DNA of 64,000 bases from Pyxicephalus adspersus (lineage: Eukaryota; Chordata; Amphibia; Anura; Pyxicephalidae). Below the pieces are notes generated by a model. The model saw nothing but the letters and a program-made list of their open reading frames with translations. It ran no database searches and was not told where the DNA came from. The stretch spans positions 25,636,974-25,700,973 of the forward strand of contig NC_092859.1 of the NCBI RefSeq assembly GCF_032062135.1. Direction: 5' to 3'. The stretch's first letter is position 1. Each line of letters opens with the position of its first letter. The position numbers and the translations under genes are program-made. Shown here piece after piece: positions 34,559-45,651 of the stretch.

Positions 34559-35431
34559 GGTACCGTATTATAACTTGCACTTTACAACATAATACTTTAC
34601 TTCTATAAAAGAGGACACAATGATGTGGTTTAACTTATAGATACATTTTATTTTCCAAAACATACATACAATTAGTAACAGCAGCATTTGTAACCAGTAG
34701 AAGCTAGAAAACCATGTTGTGGATAATTTTAACAAGCTGTAGCCCAGTAATCTTCCATGCCCTACTCTTTGCCCCCTCTGTCCACCCTCTGTTGACCGTC
34801 AATCCCCCACAGCGCACCTGACACATCGTCCCCAGCTCCAAATTCACTGTCAGCACTCTAGAAGCGCACACCTGCACCCATCGCAGATCCAATTACAGTC
34901 TTTATCTGCCGGAAAATTTCCTGAGCCTATTCTGGATTAATAGAAATTCCTGTCAGGGTGAGAACAAAACAAACTAAATCCCAAGTTAGGAAAAGGAAAT
35001 AAACTAAGTGTGGTACAGCAGAGAGTGAGAGAGAGGAGAGCGTGAGACATGGAACAAGTGCAATGGAGGAAGGTGGTTAGGGAGTCACCACTCAGATCTG
35101 GATATAATGAAGTCTGTTTACTAGGAGTATCATCATTGTTTGCATTGAGCCTATTTGGCTGCCAAAATCTCCAATAAAGGAAATGTTACCTGCACAGGCT
35201 TTGAATCATGGTAAACATGAATTATTTTCATTATGAATGATGAAGCACTCATGTAAGCCTTGATCTTTGAGTGTTCACCACACATTTGATGCCCTGCAAA
35301 TGTGGATTTTATACTTAATAGCCCTCTGTAATAAAATAGTCATTTCAGTCAAGTTTTGGGTGTAGTAAGAAAGGATTAGACCCCCTGAATTTTATTGCTA
35401 TCCATGGCACTGATATTGTCTCCTTTGGACG
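34559..35431. other. Unique stretch; GC-balanced patch at 34690-34930
   Basis: The patch contains ggattaat (Otx/bicoid-type core) near 34932-34939 and tcaccc/cgcacc words but no frame. The remainder is AT-rich with nothing recognised. Confidence 0.25.
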
Positions 35432-35688
35432 GTTCAGATGGGTGGTGGAAACAGGTGTTCCTGGGCATCTCCTGGTAGTTGGCACCTTGCCTCTGCTTAG
35501 CCACTAAAACTGCTGCATTGATTCTTAATGGACCAGCTTGCAACGATTCTTAGGAGGTGGCAGCAGGTAATACTGAAATGTTCACTACTAACCCCATTCA
35601 TTTTCTGAGTGGAAGCATCTCAATTATGGGTGCAGTTCAGAAGTGGAGGAAGTGGTATCTGCACCAAAGTCCTAGAGCCCATCTGAAC
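35432..35688. mobile_element. Probable MITE with gttcagatggg ends
   Basis: Left end gttcagatgggtggtgg, right end gagcccatctgaac; the outer 11 bp are perfect complements (gttcagatggg). The interior runs cttagccactaaaactgct, attcttaatggaccagctt, accccattcattttctgag. No target duplication is evident. Confidence 0.55.
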
Positions 35689-36899
35689 TTAGCCCAATGC
35701 TCAGGCTGTCAATGGTTTTACCAGACTGGAAGTGGGGAGACATTTCTGAAAGGGACACAGACAGCAACAAACTCATTATGCACTTGATTACTGACTTGGT
35801 GTTCAGCCTGCATTGGTACAGAATAAAGAGTGTATTCAAAGACTAGATGTCCAATGGCAAAAGTGCCTGGTGCAGATTGTGTACAGTGCAAATATATTCC
35901 TATATCGAATCTTGTATCATAAAAGCCAACACATTTTCTGGGGAGATCCTCCCTTCGTCAGGGCTTTGCAGTGTTTATTGAAGGAGAACTGGACTGGTAT
36001 TATAGAAGGGATCTTAAGGTGTATAAGTACATTATTCCAGATTTTCTAAAAATGTTGTCCATGTCCCCAAAACATTTTTTTACAGACCACTTGTAAACCA
36101 TCATGTTATATGTCTTGAAGTTTTGTTTGTCTTATTACTAGCAATACATTTCTGACAAGTGTTCTAGGCCTCTCCCACAGTTTGTTATGTTTTGGACTTT
36201 TTCCTTCATTTCCATTTAGTGTAACTGTGGATACTTTGATAGTAAATTTCTCTAACAGAGCCCCAAGTAGCCTTAGAAATTGTAGAAAATGTAGGTTGGA
36301 GGCTCTAATGACAAAAAGTGAAGCTTACAGCATGTAGATGATGACAGGCATTGCTAAAATGTTTTCAATATTTGTTTTTACAAATCTGCTATCCTAAATA
36401 AAAATATAAACTTTTTTTTCTTAATTAAAGCAGTGCACCAGTATTATATATAATTATTTAGGATTGCAAAATTAGTATTTCTGCATTGCTTAATGTGGTC
36501 CTAATGTGGACTTTTACACACCATTAGGCAAATTCTGTAGTAGAAATGAATTCTGGAAAGCACAAAGGTAGAGGGGTAGTATACAAAGAAAGAAGGGGGG
36601 CAGTTCTGTTGACGATTGTCCCCTTACTTTGGATTTTCCCTGTCGTGTCTTTGGTACATGAAAATAAATCTGTAAAATGAGGGCATGGACAATAATAAAC
36701 ATATGGTAAAATTGTAAAACTTTTCTGCTCAGTCCAGAACTTGAATAGCTTTGCCTATGAATACATTGTAAGTTGTAACTTTAGGTTTTAATTACTCTCC
36801 TGACCCTGTGAGGTTCTGCTTTAAAGGAAAGAGATATACTGTACTGTTTTGTATGAGAGAGTTACAGAATTTCTTCTCATGTTCTGTATTATTTTATTG
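35689..36899. other. AT-rich unique stretch
   Basis: tggggagatcctcccttcgt followed by cagggctt (about 35939-35966) may be a diverged copy of the foldback-arm motif. Nothing else recognised. Confidence 0.3.
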
Positions 36900-37370
36900 A
36901 TCTCCTTTCCTCACTATTGATTTATTTGCAGTACTTATGTTACAGTGTTCAGTGTATCACCCTCTGCTTGTCTTCTCTTTTCCTCAATATATTCTCATTT
37001 TCTCTCTATTTCATCTGGCTCTTCCTCTCCTGTCCCCAAGCTGCCCTCTCCTTCATGTCCCTGTGTCGGGTCTCTCCTCACTTCTTTCCCTGCCCGGTGG
37101 TCCTGCGATTTGCACATCCGGACACAGCACAAACACTAGCAGCTCCCAGAAAAAACTCCTTCTCGGCCCAAGAGAGAGAAATTCCTCAGAAGTGATTCCA
37201 GGCTGAGCCAGAAAATGGAAAAAACCAAAAGTAGAACAAGCGGCCTTTCTATGAAAGTGCAGACGGGAGGGAGAGAGTGCCGTGCTGGGAGGCTGTGTGG
37301 GAGACTGACCCCCCAATACTTGCTGGGGAGCCCCCAATATTTAATGAACACAGCCATAGTGCAGCGTAAC
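36900..37370. other. Pyrimidine-rich tract and GC-balanced block
   Basis: 36955-37110 is strongly C/T-rich on the plus strand. 37110-37330 is GC-balanced. Overlapping frames (92, 89 and 94 codons) on both strands have no domain. Confidence 0.3.
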
Positions 37371-37569
37371 TAGGGGACTTCTATAATGCAACGTGTAATA
37401 GTAATCAAGGAAATGTTTCAAAAGGAATGGGTAGTTCATCTTCTTAATGGTGTATAGTAACTGATATACCTTGTGTTGGTACCAAATATATATGTTTTTG
37501 TAAAGGAAATTACTCCTATCAGTTTTTTTTTGATAAATTTGGTACCTTGAAACTTAGCACTCATCATTT

Positions 37570-37850
37570 TATGTTATTATTACACAGTATTTATATAGCA
37601 CCATCATATTACAGAGCACTGTACAAAGTCCATAGTCGTGTCACTAACTGTTGCTGAAAGGAGCTCACAATCTAATGTTCCTACTATAGTCATATGTCCT
37701 TAATGTAGTCTAAGGTCAATTTAGGGGGAAGCCAATTAACCTAACTGCATATCTTTGGATTGTGAGAGGAAACGGGGAGAACCTGCAAACTCCATGCAGA
37801 TAGTGTCCTGGCTGGGATTCGAACCTAGGACCTAGCGCTGCAAAAATATG
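37570..37850 (-). mobile_element. L2-tailed SINE-like element with tRNA-like box
   Basis: On the minus strand it begins with a B-box match (ggttcgaatcc within cctaggttcgaatcccagcc, about 37817-37835), then gcaggttctccccgtttcc, a central block, and ends in the L2 tail (tatataaatactgtgtaat). This arrangement, a tRNA-like head plus LINE tail, is that of a tRNA-derived SINE. The A box and head are incomplete. It is not a functional tRNA gene. Confidence 0.7.
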
Positions 37851-37869
37851 GTGGGATACTTACACAATC

Positions 37870-39030
37870 TTTAGAGACAATTACTGCAAACAAGTGATTC
37901 CTGTAGCTCTCAATGAGACTTCTGCACCTCTCACCAGGAAGTTTGGTGAACCCTTTCTGAGCAAACTGCTCCAGCTGTGTCAGATTTGAAGGGTGTCTAC
38001 TTCATGTTTCAGTTCTTTCCATAGATTTTTAATAGGATTCAAATAATGGCATATAAAAGGTCACTTCAGAATAGCCCAGTTTAGTTTTTGGTCATTTTGG
38101 ATGCATTTAGCTGCATGTTTAGAGCCATTATCTTGTTGGAGGATCCATAACCAGCAAGCATTAGATTTTTGCTCCAGGCTCATGAGATTTCATTGTTCCT
38201 TGCACAGACTCAAGGCACCTGAGACAGATATAGCAAGCAACACCAAAAACATAATCAAGCCTCCTCCATGTTTCACAGTAGGTATGGTGTTTAGTTTGAA
38301 AGCTTCATTTTTTTCATCTGTGGCCATATAGCTGATGTGCTAGTGTAGCTTAATTTTGTCTTATCTGTCTAAAAGACATCCTCCCAAAAGCCTTGTGGCT
38401 TGATGATATGCAATACACCAAATTCCATTCTGACAATTTTAGATTTTCCTTTCAGTTCTCCTGGGTTTTCTTCAACTCTGCCCACTGTCAATCAAAGAAC
38501 AATGGATGGTTCAATTAAGCACTGATTGATCTTGAAGTTCATCTTATTTTATTTAGCAAGTTGTCTTTTTGTCCATTTGTGTTGATTTTTGTCCTGCAGC
38601 CATGTCCATGGAGGTTGACAAAACATGTGTGCTACTAATTAAAAACCATGAGTTTGAAAAACCTTTTGTACAGGTGCCAACACATGGACCTAGGCAATTT
38701 TTGAATATCTTTGTAGAATACAAATATTTAATCTTTTTTCACACTTACTTAGTTTTTACTTGATGACAGTTTAAAGGCATGCAGGTATACATGAGACAAT
38801 TTCAGGAGGCATAAAGTAATTTTTTCACTGAGCTGTAACGGTACAAACAATTGCCGTTCACAGCAGTAGTCATGTAAAAAGGTGTCTACACCTCTTGGAA
38901 ATTGCTGAGTTTTTTTTTATCACATGTGAACTAGCAATTAGATAATTAGATCTAGATTTCAAGAATGCCTATAGAGAAAGGTAATGTGCAAAGTAATGAA
39001 CAAATTACACATTGGCATGGGGTATTCATT
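37870..39030 (-). pseudogene. Tc1-like transposase relic (minus)
   Basis: Minus-strand translation gives YMATDEKNEAFKLN and TIPTVKHGGG (38270-38335), then LQQDNGSKHAAK (38100-38145), then NPIKNLWKELK (38008-38040). These match the order of Tc1-like DDE transposase motifs (KHGGG, QQDNDPKH, NPIENLW). Stops and frameshifts interrupt it. The residue expected as the third catalytic acid (E of NPIE) is K here, so it is dead. The N-terminal part is heavily decayed and both termini are unclear. Confidence 0.82.
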
Positions 39031-39043
39031 CTCATAATCTAAA

Positions 39044-39332
39044 TTAAAGCTGAACTCCAGGTTCAATTACAAAACATAAATGCTTGTTGTTAGCCTAGGA
39101 GGATGTATACAGGGTTTTCATTTATCCTATTCCTTCACTCCTGCAGGCTTAATGTGACTGATCCCTTTCAGCCTCCTCCATAAACCACCACGGAATGGTT
39201 CCCCCATGTTAAAAAGGTTGAGAAACACTGTTCCAGACCAATAGCTCATAGAGCAACATGGAGTGTAGTTGCCACCATGGCATTCAAGGCTACACGGGTA
39301 TATTCTCTTCCTCTGCTGGAGTTCAGCTCTAA
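39044..39332. mobile_element. TTAA-type MITE with nested hAT end
   Basis: Left end ttaaagctgaactccag; right end ctggagttcagctctaa, inverted with one mismatch. Inside, read on the minus strand, cagtgtttctcaaccttttt begins at 39230, a hAT H1-type end, so a hAT fragment is probably inserted. No coding capacity. Confidence 0.65.
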
Positions 39333-39429
39333 CTAAAATGTAAATTTGTCCTGTGCAAAAAAAAAAAATAAACACATCCCTACAAAATAAAAAAAACACC
39401 CACATCAAGTGTTCCAGAATAGGTGTCAA

Positions 39430-40830
39430 TAATAAAAACGTCTTTGGTGGGTATGCTGGTGGAACTTGTCCTATTCAAAGGATCTGGTAATCTTTTTCCT
39501 TTTTCTTGCCAAGATCAAAAAGGTTTTCCAAGACCCTTGTGAATGCTTATGAGTCTAACAAGTGATTTGAAAAGATCAATAAATGATTTGAACTCAATCA
39601 TTAAACTCTAAGGAAAATAATCAATTTAGAATGAGTGCTAATGTGTACAGGACTGGCCTGCCCAACACGTTATGGGCAATCTGGACCTGAACTTTGCAAT
39701 GTTTGGTGTGCATGCATCTACAGCTGGAAAGAGATAATAGCATTTATAACATCATGAGAGATGTGCTAAAAAAAACCCTGGTGTCCACAAAAACAATAAA
39801 GCAAGCTTACTGTTTCCCATGGAAGATGTAGGAACAGACCAGGCTTTATGTGCTTTGACTGAGGTATTAATCCACAGTAACAGTAGACATATTTGATGTT
39901 AATGAAGACAGCATTTCAAGGGAACCTCATGCCAACTTTAAAGTATAGGGATGATGTTATGGGGTTGGGGTTACTTTGCTACTTTATGGTCTGGGCAGAT
40001 TGCAGTCAACCATAAATTCTACATTAAAGTGTGCTTGATAGCAATGTGGTTTCATCTGCCCAAATTTATTATATATCAGTGGTCGCCAACCTTTTCAGAC
40101 TGGCGGACCACTAAATTTTCTGGCTCCGGACCACGCATACACGGGAAGCCGAGTGTCACTCAAAAGGGAAGAAACTTCCTCCGAGAGTGACGTCATGATG
40201 CCAGACCCAACCATTTGACCCAGACCTGCGATGGGAGTGTGAGCTGGTTGTGTCCAGAGACACAGCGGGGCCACCACCCTGAGTCTGCGGACCACATCCC
40301 CCATAGCGTCCCCCCATCAGGTTTCTTCTCCTGACCCCGCTCGGGGTGCTCTAATCAGAGCTATGGACCACCAAACATTTCTTGTGGACCACCGGTTGAC
40401 GACCATATTGACGACCGCTGATATAGATGAATCTTTCAACACAAATGATGATCCAAAGCTAATTAGCAAACCCAGCAAGGTATGGCTCAAAAAGAAAAAA
40501 AGAAGGGTTATGGACTGTCTCTGTCCATAAAAACAAAAAAAAAGGTGAAAATGCACAAACATATATGTATTGAAGGAATTTTGCATGGAGGAGTGATCCA
40601 AAATTCCTCTTCCACCACACTCCAAAAAAGAATACATTTTCTTCTAACATTTATTGTGGCATTTTCATTGCCCTATGGGAAAATGGAACTAGATAGAGGA
40701 ACAGGGGGAAAAAATTATTGGGAAACCTCGAATACAAAGCCCAGTCTAATGTGATGGTACAAATAAATCTGACTAGTATTGGTCAGCCACACATTGATAT
40801 TTAAGGAGAATTTTAGATATTAGTGAAATA
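39430..40830 (+). pseudogene. Tc1-like transposase relic (plus), split by a hAT element
   Basis: Fragments read in order: a segment around aagatcaaaaaggttttcca (39510), RDDVMGLGLLCYF (about 39948-39985), then after the hAT insertion TNDDPKLISKPSKVWL (40443-40490), corresponding to the catalytic-Asp region of Tc1-like transposases. Many stops and frameshifts. The hAT element at 40077-40420 interrupts it, so the hAT insertion is younger. The terminal repeats of this Tc1 copy were not found. Confidence 0.65.
40077..40420 (+). mobile_element. hAT MITE family H2
   Basis: Left end CAGTGGTCGCCAACC; right end gacgaccgctg (complement CAGCGGTCGTC). Flanks ttatatat (40069-40076) and atatagat (40421-40428) match at 6 of 8, a weak hAT duplication in an AT-rich target. 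The interior order (ggaccactaaattt, tgtcactcaaaaggga, gacgtcatgatgcc, gttgtgtccagagacac) matches 53861-54169. Confidence 0.85.
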
Positions 40831-41865
40831 AAACTTTGGCTTTTGGTGTGATGATGTCATTATAGTCCTGGGAAATAAAAAAAAGCATTTTATTTTTACA
40901 AGCTACAACATACCAGAGAATTATTCTCTGCTCCCTCCAGAATCCACCAAAGTAGGTTAATCATTTATAATTAGAATCAGTTTATTATCAGAGAGATGAG
41001 GCATAGCAATAGTTGGGAAGTGTGACAATCGCACCATTCGCATCTGTCATAGGAAAGGTCATACATTAGCACACATTAATGTCATGAAGTCCTCAGAGTG
41101 ACTTGGGGCTGTGAGAAGACAGGGCCTCCGCTAAAAGTACCTCTGACGCCACAACCGCGTGTTCTTCCATCTGAGGGACATCAGCGTGGCACTCTCAGCT
41201 CCCTAATGTTCCTTCTATTGCTTACAACTTGTCAATCTCAGGCTTTTCACTCCAAAAATACTGAACTAAACATTGCTCCATATCTGATGGTGGCCAGTTA
41301 CTAGATTGTCTTCTTCTGGGGCCTGACAATACCACCAAAACAAACACAACATTAAGATTCTCCATCTCTCCCCTATTTTATGTCTTCGGATGCCTAGCAA
41401 ACAATCCAATATATATTTCATCCTACCATAACTCCTACATGACTTCTCTCCCACACAATGAATTCTGGATAGATCACTTAAGCCCACCATTGCAACCATC
41501 AAAGCTTCGGCAGATAGCACAAGCCAAGAAGACCTAATTTTAACAATAACAATCAACTGGGGCTAATTTAATGAAATCTAAACCCTATTTATATGGCATT
41601 TAGCTACTTCTTGCATTCATATCAGCATCAGCTGCACATTGAATCTCTGGACCAGCTTCTTCATAGGAAAGATGGTGGACCATGCCTGGCCAATGTGCAT
41701 GGTCATGTTTGCTTGTAGCCTCCACCAAGGGTTATCTTACCTTTGAGAAGGGGATGGAGTATTGCCCTACCTATGGTTGGAAAAACCTTCATCGAAGGAT
41801 CACTAAGGGTTATTTTGACAAACACTTTATAAATAATGTAAACAACATTTGGAGTCTCCTTAATA
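40831..41865. other. Unique stretch; GC-balanced patch at 41090-41230
   Basis: No repeat copies recognised. The 96-codon minus frame (41266-41556) has no domain. Confidence 0.3.
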
Positions 41866-42015
41866 TTATTATTATTATTAAATTAATATTATTGTTAAAC
41901 AGGATTTATATAGCACCAACATATTATGCAGCGCTGTACATAAAATAGGGGTTGCAAATGACAGACAGATACAGACACTTACAGGAGGAGAAGCAATGCC
42001 CCAAATTTACAATCT
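41866..42015 (-). mobile_element. L2-type LINE 3' UTR and tail
   Basis: (ATT)n, then gttaaacaggatttatatag, caccaacatattatgcagcg, ctgtacataaaataggggtt and gacagacagatacagacact: a standard inverse-orientation copy. Confidence 0.88.
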
Positions 42016-42039
42016 CAAAAACATCCATCATTATTTTAA

Positions 42040-43038
42040 GAAATGAAGCTTAAAGTTTAGTCACCAACTTTGGATATATCCCGACAAAACCCATCAAACT
42101 CTACGATGAAACTGGCTTTCATGAGCACTGTCCCAGGGTTAGACCAAGAGTTATCTCTGCTTCAGAGGAAAAGTAACAGCACAGATCAGGTTAGAGACCA
42201 CAATAATGCTTCACAAGGCTCAAGTAGCAGACACAACTCATGAAGATTTTAATAATCATCCCTGAATTGTTACAAAGAAGCCACTAGTGAGGAAAAACAG
42301 AAAAAGAATAACATTACCTTGGGCAAAAAAACACATAGAATGGACATTACACTAGGGGGTCCGATAAATCCACCTCTGAGATTTTTGGTTCCACCCATCA
42401 AGTCTTTGAGAGATGCAGAAAAAGTGAGAAGATGGTTTCTATATGTGTGGTCCCGACCATTAAACATGAAGGGGGAGGTATGATAGTGTGGTGACATAGC
42501 TGGTGATTAATTAAAAATTCAAGGCACACTTTTCCAACATGATTTCCACAGCATTCTGCAAGAACTGACCATTCCATCTTCTGGTTTGTTCTAGTGTGAC
42601 CTTGATTTGTTTATTTTTATCATGAAAATGAACCCAAACCCAGCACCAGCCTATGTAAGGGCTATTTGACCAGGAAGAAGTGTGATGAGCGTGGCGTCAG
42701 ATGACACAGCCTCCAAATTCACCTGACCTAAACCCAACTGATATGATTTGGGATGAGTGAGATTTTAAAGTAAAGGCAAAGCAGCCTACAAGTGCTCAGT
42801 GCCTCTGGGAACTTCTTCAATGTTGGAAAACCATTCTAGGTGATAACTTCATGAAGCTAATTAGGGAACATGCCAAGAGTGAGCTAAAGGCGGCTACATT
42901 AAAAAATCACAAAACACACAAAACATATTCTGAACAATTGTTTGCTCAAAACATATTAACCTAAAATGTATAAAATACTACAAATAAAGAAAAACCATTG
43001 AATAAGAAAGTGTGTCCAAACTTATGACTGGTACTGTA
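42040..43038 (+). pseudogene. Tc1-like transposase relic (plus)
   Basis: Translation pieces include PLNMKGEV (a KHGGG-region relic, about 42458-42480) and PPNSPDLNPTDMIWDE (42708-42755), the diagnostic SPDLNPIE..W motif with the catalytic Glu changed to Asp. The element ends in a typical Tc1-like terminal repeat, gtgtccaaacttatgactgg then tactgta (43011-43038), next to TA. Several stops and frameshifts make it inactive. The left terminal repeat is missing. Confidence 0.88.
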
Positions 43039-43368
43039 TAATCACACAAGCAAATATGCAAATTTCATATATAGATTTTGCAGTAAAATCATTTTTTGTT
43101 AAAAGAATGTACTGCTATGAGATTGGAGAGATACATTTACACATAGCAGATTGGGTCAGAACAAGCACAGAACCCTAACTTCCTATCTCCTAAATCAGTT
43201 TACACAGGTTGCCAACCAGCATACCAGTTTATGCAACTATTATTGACAGTTCAGCTGCCATTTTTTTACCACTGTTGATGCATTTCTGGATGGTTGTCCA
43301 TAGTGTCTTTATATATTTTTTTCTTCTTATATTAAATTAGGAAACCACAAGGCATATCAATTCTCTAA
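43039..43368. other. Unique stretch, nothing identified
   Basis: No signal recognised. Confidence 0.35.
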
Positions 43369-43382
43369 CTTGCTGCAGCAAG
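43369..43382. promoter_or_regulatory. Perfect 14-bp palindrome CTTGCTGCAGCAAG
   Basis: Perfectly self-complementary; lies 15 bp upstream of the CTCF-like pair. Could be a dimeric factor site; function unknown. Confidence 0.4.
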
Positions 43383-43397
43383 TTCCAATGTAGCGTA

Positions 43398-43414
43398 CAC
43401 TAGGGGGCAGCAGG
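43398..43414 (+). promoter_or_regulatory. CTCF-like motif (forward)
   Basis: CACTAGGGGGCAGCAGG is a close match to the vertebrate CTCF core. A second site of opposite orientation starts 33 bp downstream. Confidence 0.5.
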
Positions 43415-43430
43415 TGCTGCATTTTCCAAT

Positions 43431-43447
43431 CTAGCGCCCTCTAGTGG
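43431..43447 (-). promoter_or_regulatory. CTCF-like motif (reverse)
   Basis: The reverse complement CCACTAGAGGGCGCTAG is a close CTCF core match. With the site at 43398 it forms a convergent pair. Confidence 0.5.
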
Positions 43448-43618
43448 AGACTCCATAGGGATTTCCATTAAACTAACTTTGGCAGATAACAATATAAGAT
43501 TAGCTGCAAAGACATGTTAAATGTGGAGATAAAAGGAGCTAAGAGTCACCAGAATCTCAAATCCTACTCTTCATTCCGCCTAAAATGGAAAGATCAAGTT
43601 TAAGTGATGACCTTTTAT

Positions 43619-43675
43619 AATTATTATTATTAAACATTATTTATATAGTGCCAACATATTACGCAGTGCTTTACC
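43619..43675 (-). mobile_element. L2-type LINE 3' tail fragment
   Basis: attattattattaaacatta then tttatatagtgccaacatat and tacgcagtgctt: terminal part only. Confidence 0.8.
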
Positions 43676-44455
43676 TTATTTATTAGTTTTACCTTTTCTT
43701 GACACGAGTCATGCCTAGGTAACGCTATTGAAACATTTACCATCTTTGCTGCTCGTGTCTTCCGCTTGCGTGACTTTTACTGTCATATAAAAGTTTACTG
43801 TCTTGTTAGGTTAATGTTATAGGTGGTGTTATCGTCTGTTTCCAAGCTTAGCGTTTACAAGGACGTAAATATTTTGCAGCAGCTGGGATTGTATCTAAGC
43901 GTTTATATTTTTATATATAATAATATTTGTTAGCGCATCCAGGAGGATGAGGGGCTCGTGGTCTGTGGGTGACGGACGTGCCAGTTTTCTAGGGAGATAG
44001 CATGCAGGTTGGTTTCCTGGTATACAGCACATGCATTGATGTGGATGGCTTTAAAGGCTGGAGATAAGGTTGTTTCTCTACCGCAGAGTGAAGGAAAGGT
44101 ATGAGTGCTAAAACAGATAAGGAATACAGAGGTTGGCAGCAAAATCAAACGCCGTTCCTGATCTATCAGCGGCCTGACGGGATATTAGCTGCCGTGGTGA
44201 GAGAAAGGCCCTTGCCCGGTCTTTCTTGTGCTGCCAGGTACTTCCTCACATACAGAAAATACCCGGCACTGCTTCTTGGCAAGTCGAGGAAATCTATGAT
44301 TCCGGGAAGACCAAACAATAGCCAGTTATTCACAAGGGCACAGCTATGTAGGCAAGAAATGTTGTAGGCCTTTTACATCAGTTCTCATGGACGTTGGAAG
44401 CTGAACTTTAATCTGCTTCTATTTAACCTTTCCCTGCCTTATCCCCCATCAACAT
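43676..44455. other. Unique stretch, GC-balanced at 43920-44340
   Basis: An 88-codon plus frame (44101-44367) and a 72-codon minus frame have no domain. Could hold conserved non-coding DNA; nothing specific recognised. Confidence 0.25.
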
Positions 44456-44459
44456 GCTA

Positions 44460-44733
44460 TGGTTTTATTACATATTTTATTATAGAGCCAGTGATGCCAT
44501 CTTTGGGTCTTCTTTGTGCTTCTGTTTGCAATGCAAGCACATCATAGCTAGGAGAGGATGGAGGGTGCAGCTCAGAGCTTCCTGAAAACATCTACTAGAT
44601 TGTAAGCTCTTCGGGGCAGGGTCCTCTCCTCCTGTGTCACTGTATGTATCTGTCTGTCATTTGCAACCCCTCTTTAATGTTCAGCACTGCGTATTATGTT
44701 GGGGCTAAATAAATCCTGTTTATTATTATTATT

Positions 44734-44764
<31 letters not shown>

Positions 44765-45115
44765 ATAATAACTCACCAGTGTACCCTGGCTCAGTGACCT
44801 CTCAAGAACCCTCAGCCCTGATATAAAGAGCAGGATACTTTTAGTGGTATACAAGTTTACAAAATGACTTGATGGATAGTTATTCGATCTAGGTATGGCC
44901 CATGTATAATGCTGAGCAAATACTGAAATACAAAAGGTGGCCAATAGGCAGTCAGGCTGGGAAGAATAGAGCTTGATGATGTTGGAAGTCCACCAAAATG
45001 AGCTGTGACATTCTGCAGCTTCTAATGCATTCTGTGAGAAGCTCACAATGTGCAGTGACATTAGAGAATTGAACCAGAGAAATCTGAACAACTATGCAAG
45101 ACTAAAGGTTAGGCA
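44460..45115 (+). mobile_element. Composite dispersed repeat X carrying an L2 tail
   Basis: Blocks attttattatagagccagtg, gtgcttctgtttgcaatgca, ctctcaagaaccctcagccc, caggctgggaagaatagag, gatgatgttggaagtccacc and cttctaatgcattctgtgag match the copies at 19740-20280 and 62575-63015. An L2 3' region lies at 44590-44768 between the second and third blocks. Non-coding. Confidence 0.65.
44590..44768 (+). mobile_element. L2-type LINE 3' UTR ending in (TTA)n/(TAA)n
   Basis: tagattgtaagctcttcggg, ctgtctgtcatttgcaaccc, gcgtattatgttggggctaa, ataaatcctgtttattatta, then a (TTA)n that turns into (TAA)n at about 44735, a palindromic microsatellite. Confidence 0.9.
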
Positions 45116-45419
45116 AGAGAGCAGCTTTAAGTCAGCCAATATAATACCTCCCAACCTTTTAAAGTGGAAAAGCAGGTGATTTGTTGTGTGCTGTGGTGTG
45201 CTGCATTCTGTGGGTGCTATTTAAAATAAATGACACCACAACACAATGCACCCTGCTTGTTGTGTTACCGCCAATTGAAGTAACTAATGACAAAACATTT
45301 GCATCATCAGAATGTGATGGTGTGATAGAGCTCTGAAAGTATTGGTAAACCCAATCACTGAAATCTTATATTAGCATAAAGCTAAAATCTAGCAGATACA
45401 ATGTAATGGAGGACGCACT
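45116..45419. other. Unique stretch with a small imperfect palindrome
   Basis: gttgtgtgctgtggtgtgct (45183-45202) and caccacaacacaatgcacc (45234-45252) are approximate complements, so a small foldback repeat is possible. Confidence 0.3.
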
Positions 45420-45651
45420 CATTGAGCCTGATTTATTAAACCTCTCCTAGGCTGGAGAGGATACACTTTCATCAGTGAAGCTGGGTGATCCAGCAAACCT
45501 GAAATGGATCTGGTCTAGGATTCAAAACATTTGATAACAAATAGCAAACAACTTTGAAGAAATACATTCCAGGTTTGTTGTATCACCCAGCTTCACTGAT
45601 TAAAGTGTATCCTCTCCAGCCTTGGAGAGCTTTATTAAATCAGGACCATTG
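45420..45651. mobile_element. Palindromic MITE, family B (subtype 1)
   Basis: Best-preserved copy: cattgagcctgatttattaa ... ttattaaatcaggaccattg, with inner complements ggctggagaggatacacttt and aaagtgtatcctctccagcc, and gaagctgggtgatccagc against tatcacccagcttc. No coding capacity. Confidence 0.9.

Noticed and set aside
34017..34608. Open frames of 142 and 92 codons with a repeated PVSVYITPVQ pattern
   Set aside because: They read through the 41-bp minisatellite, which is open in several frames; no gene.
37817..37835. tRNA B-box match ggttcgaatcc on the minus strand
   Set aside because: No cloverleaf or complete A box; it belongs to a SINE-like element with an L2 tail.
44719..44770. (TTA)n/(TAA)n palindromic run considered as an independent microsatellite or hairpin element
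   Set aside because: It is the terminal repeat of the adjoining L2 tail.
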